In this document: in pieces, positions 63,838 to 64,000 of the stretch
How positions within the stretch are numbered: position 1 is the first letter of the stretch
Layout: the number at the start of each line of letters is the position of its first letter
NCBI GenBank assembly: GCA_947650285.1
Contig: CANTFL010001406.1
Location: 62,001 to 126,000 of the forward strand
Direction: 5' to 3'
Length of the DNA: 64,000 nucleotides
Origin: Hyaloperonospora brassicae
Taxonomy: Eukaryota; Oomycota; Peronosporomycetes; Peronosporales; Peronosporaceae
The notes under the pieces: model-generated
The model's database searches: none
The model's input: the letters and a program-made list of their open reading frames with translations, nothing else
What the model was told of the DNA's origin: nothing
Position numbers and translations under genes: made by a program

Positions 63838-64000
63838 GCGCTATCCTTTATCTATTAGCAAATGATGTTGCGGCGATGTGTGTAAGGTATATGTTGTATA
63901 TTTGGAGTTGTTGCGGGTTTTATCTGTTTAGTTTTTTTACCACAACGAAGACAGCGATATGGCATAGTCTCGGTTCGGGCAGGGCAAGTCTGTGAAAGGT

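Noticed and set aside
1..64000. CRISPR array, bacterial operon features or rRNA genes
   Set aside because: No regularly spaced direct repeats with unique spacers, no Shine-Dalgarno-led gene clusters and no rRNA signature; all recognised content is eukaryotic.

Overview
The window looks like a gene-poor, transposon-dominated piece of an oomycete nuclear genome, most likely a downy mildew or Phytophthora relative (Peronosporales). The reasons are two secreted, effector-like paralogues preceded by an oomycete-style Inr/FPR core promoter, retrotransposons whose Gag and Pol sequences are of the type common in Peronosporales, and very few intact reading frames. Identifications come from reading motifs by eye; no database search was possible.

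Left part (1-10,000): a decayed LINE reverse-transcriptase fragment (minus strand, about 1,480-2,215), then two tandem paralogous genes (2,945-3,646 and 9,088-9,786). Each encodes a short secreted protein with a signal peptide, an acidic linker, a lysine/alanine-rich amphipathic domain, one membrane segment and a serine/acid-rich tail. About 1 kb including the promoter was duplicated. The second copy's upstream region was later split by about 1.29 kb of other DNA, and the C-terminal tails diverged completely while the rest stayed almost identical.

Middle part (10,000-40,400): AT-rich remnants. They include a decayed Ty3/gypsy gag-protease (11.3-12.8 kb), a pogo/Tigger-type DNA transposon with TIRs, TA target duplication and a recognisable 70-bp intron (16,175-18,259), three LTRs of one structured family, a Ty1/copia RNase H fragment, an OTU-like peptidase remnant, a second LINE RT fragment (about 29.1-29.6 kb) and one unrecognised 245-codon ORF. 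Most of 29.6-38.9 kb shows nothing I can support.

Right part (40,400-64,000): nested retrotransposons. An outer Ty3/gypsy element (plus strand; LTR at 40,413, gag, decayed pol, chromodomain, antisense ORF) was interrupted inside gag by a 12.4-kb inner Ty3/gypsy element (minus strand; 41,246-53,612). The inner insertion is young: LTRs of 1,103 and 1,101 bp differ by six substitutions and two bases in a G-run, TG..CA ends and a 4-bp CTAT duplication are intact, and an 18-nt tRNA-type primer-binding site is visible. It encodes Gag with zinc knuckles, protease, RT, a first RNase H, a second archaeal-like RNase H, integrase and chromodomain, and carries a separate ORF on the opposite strand before its 3' LTR. 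Its RT catalytic motif is mutated (YIGD) and several stops interrupt it, so it was probably mobilised in trans or decayed quickly. The outer element is followed by an LTR (60,582-61,048) that leads into a decayed Ty1/copia element (leader, gag, protease, integrase) reaching about 63.83 kb.

The points I would look at first are: (i) the effector-like pair with tail replacement; (ii) an LTR family whose hairpins are kept by compensatory changes although the primary sequence has diverged, and which flanks both gypsy and copia internal regions; and (iii) antisense ORFs plus dual RNase H in chromodomain Ty3 elements.
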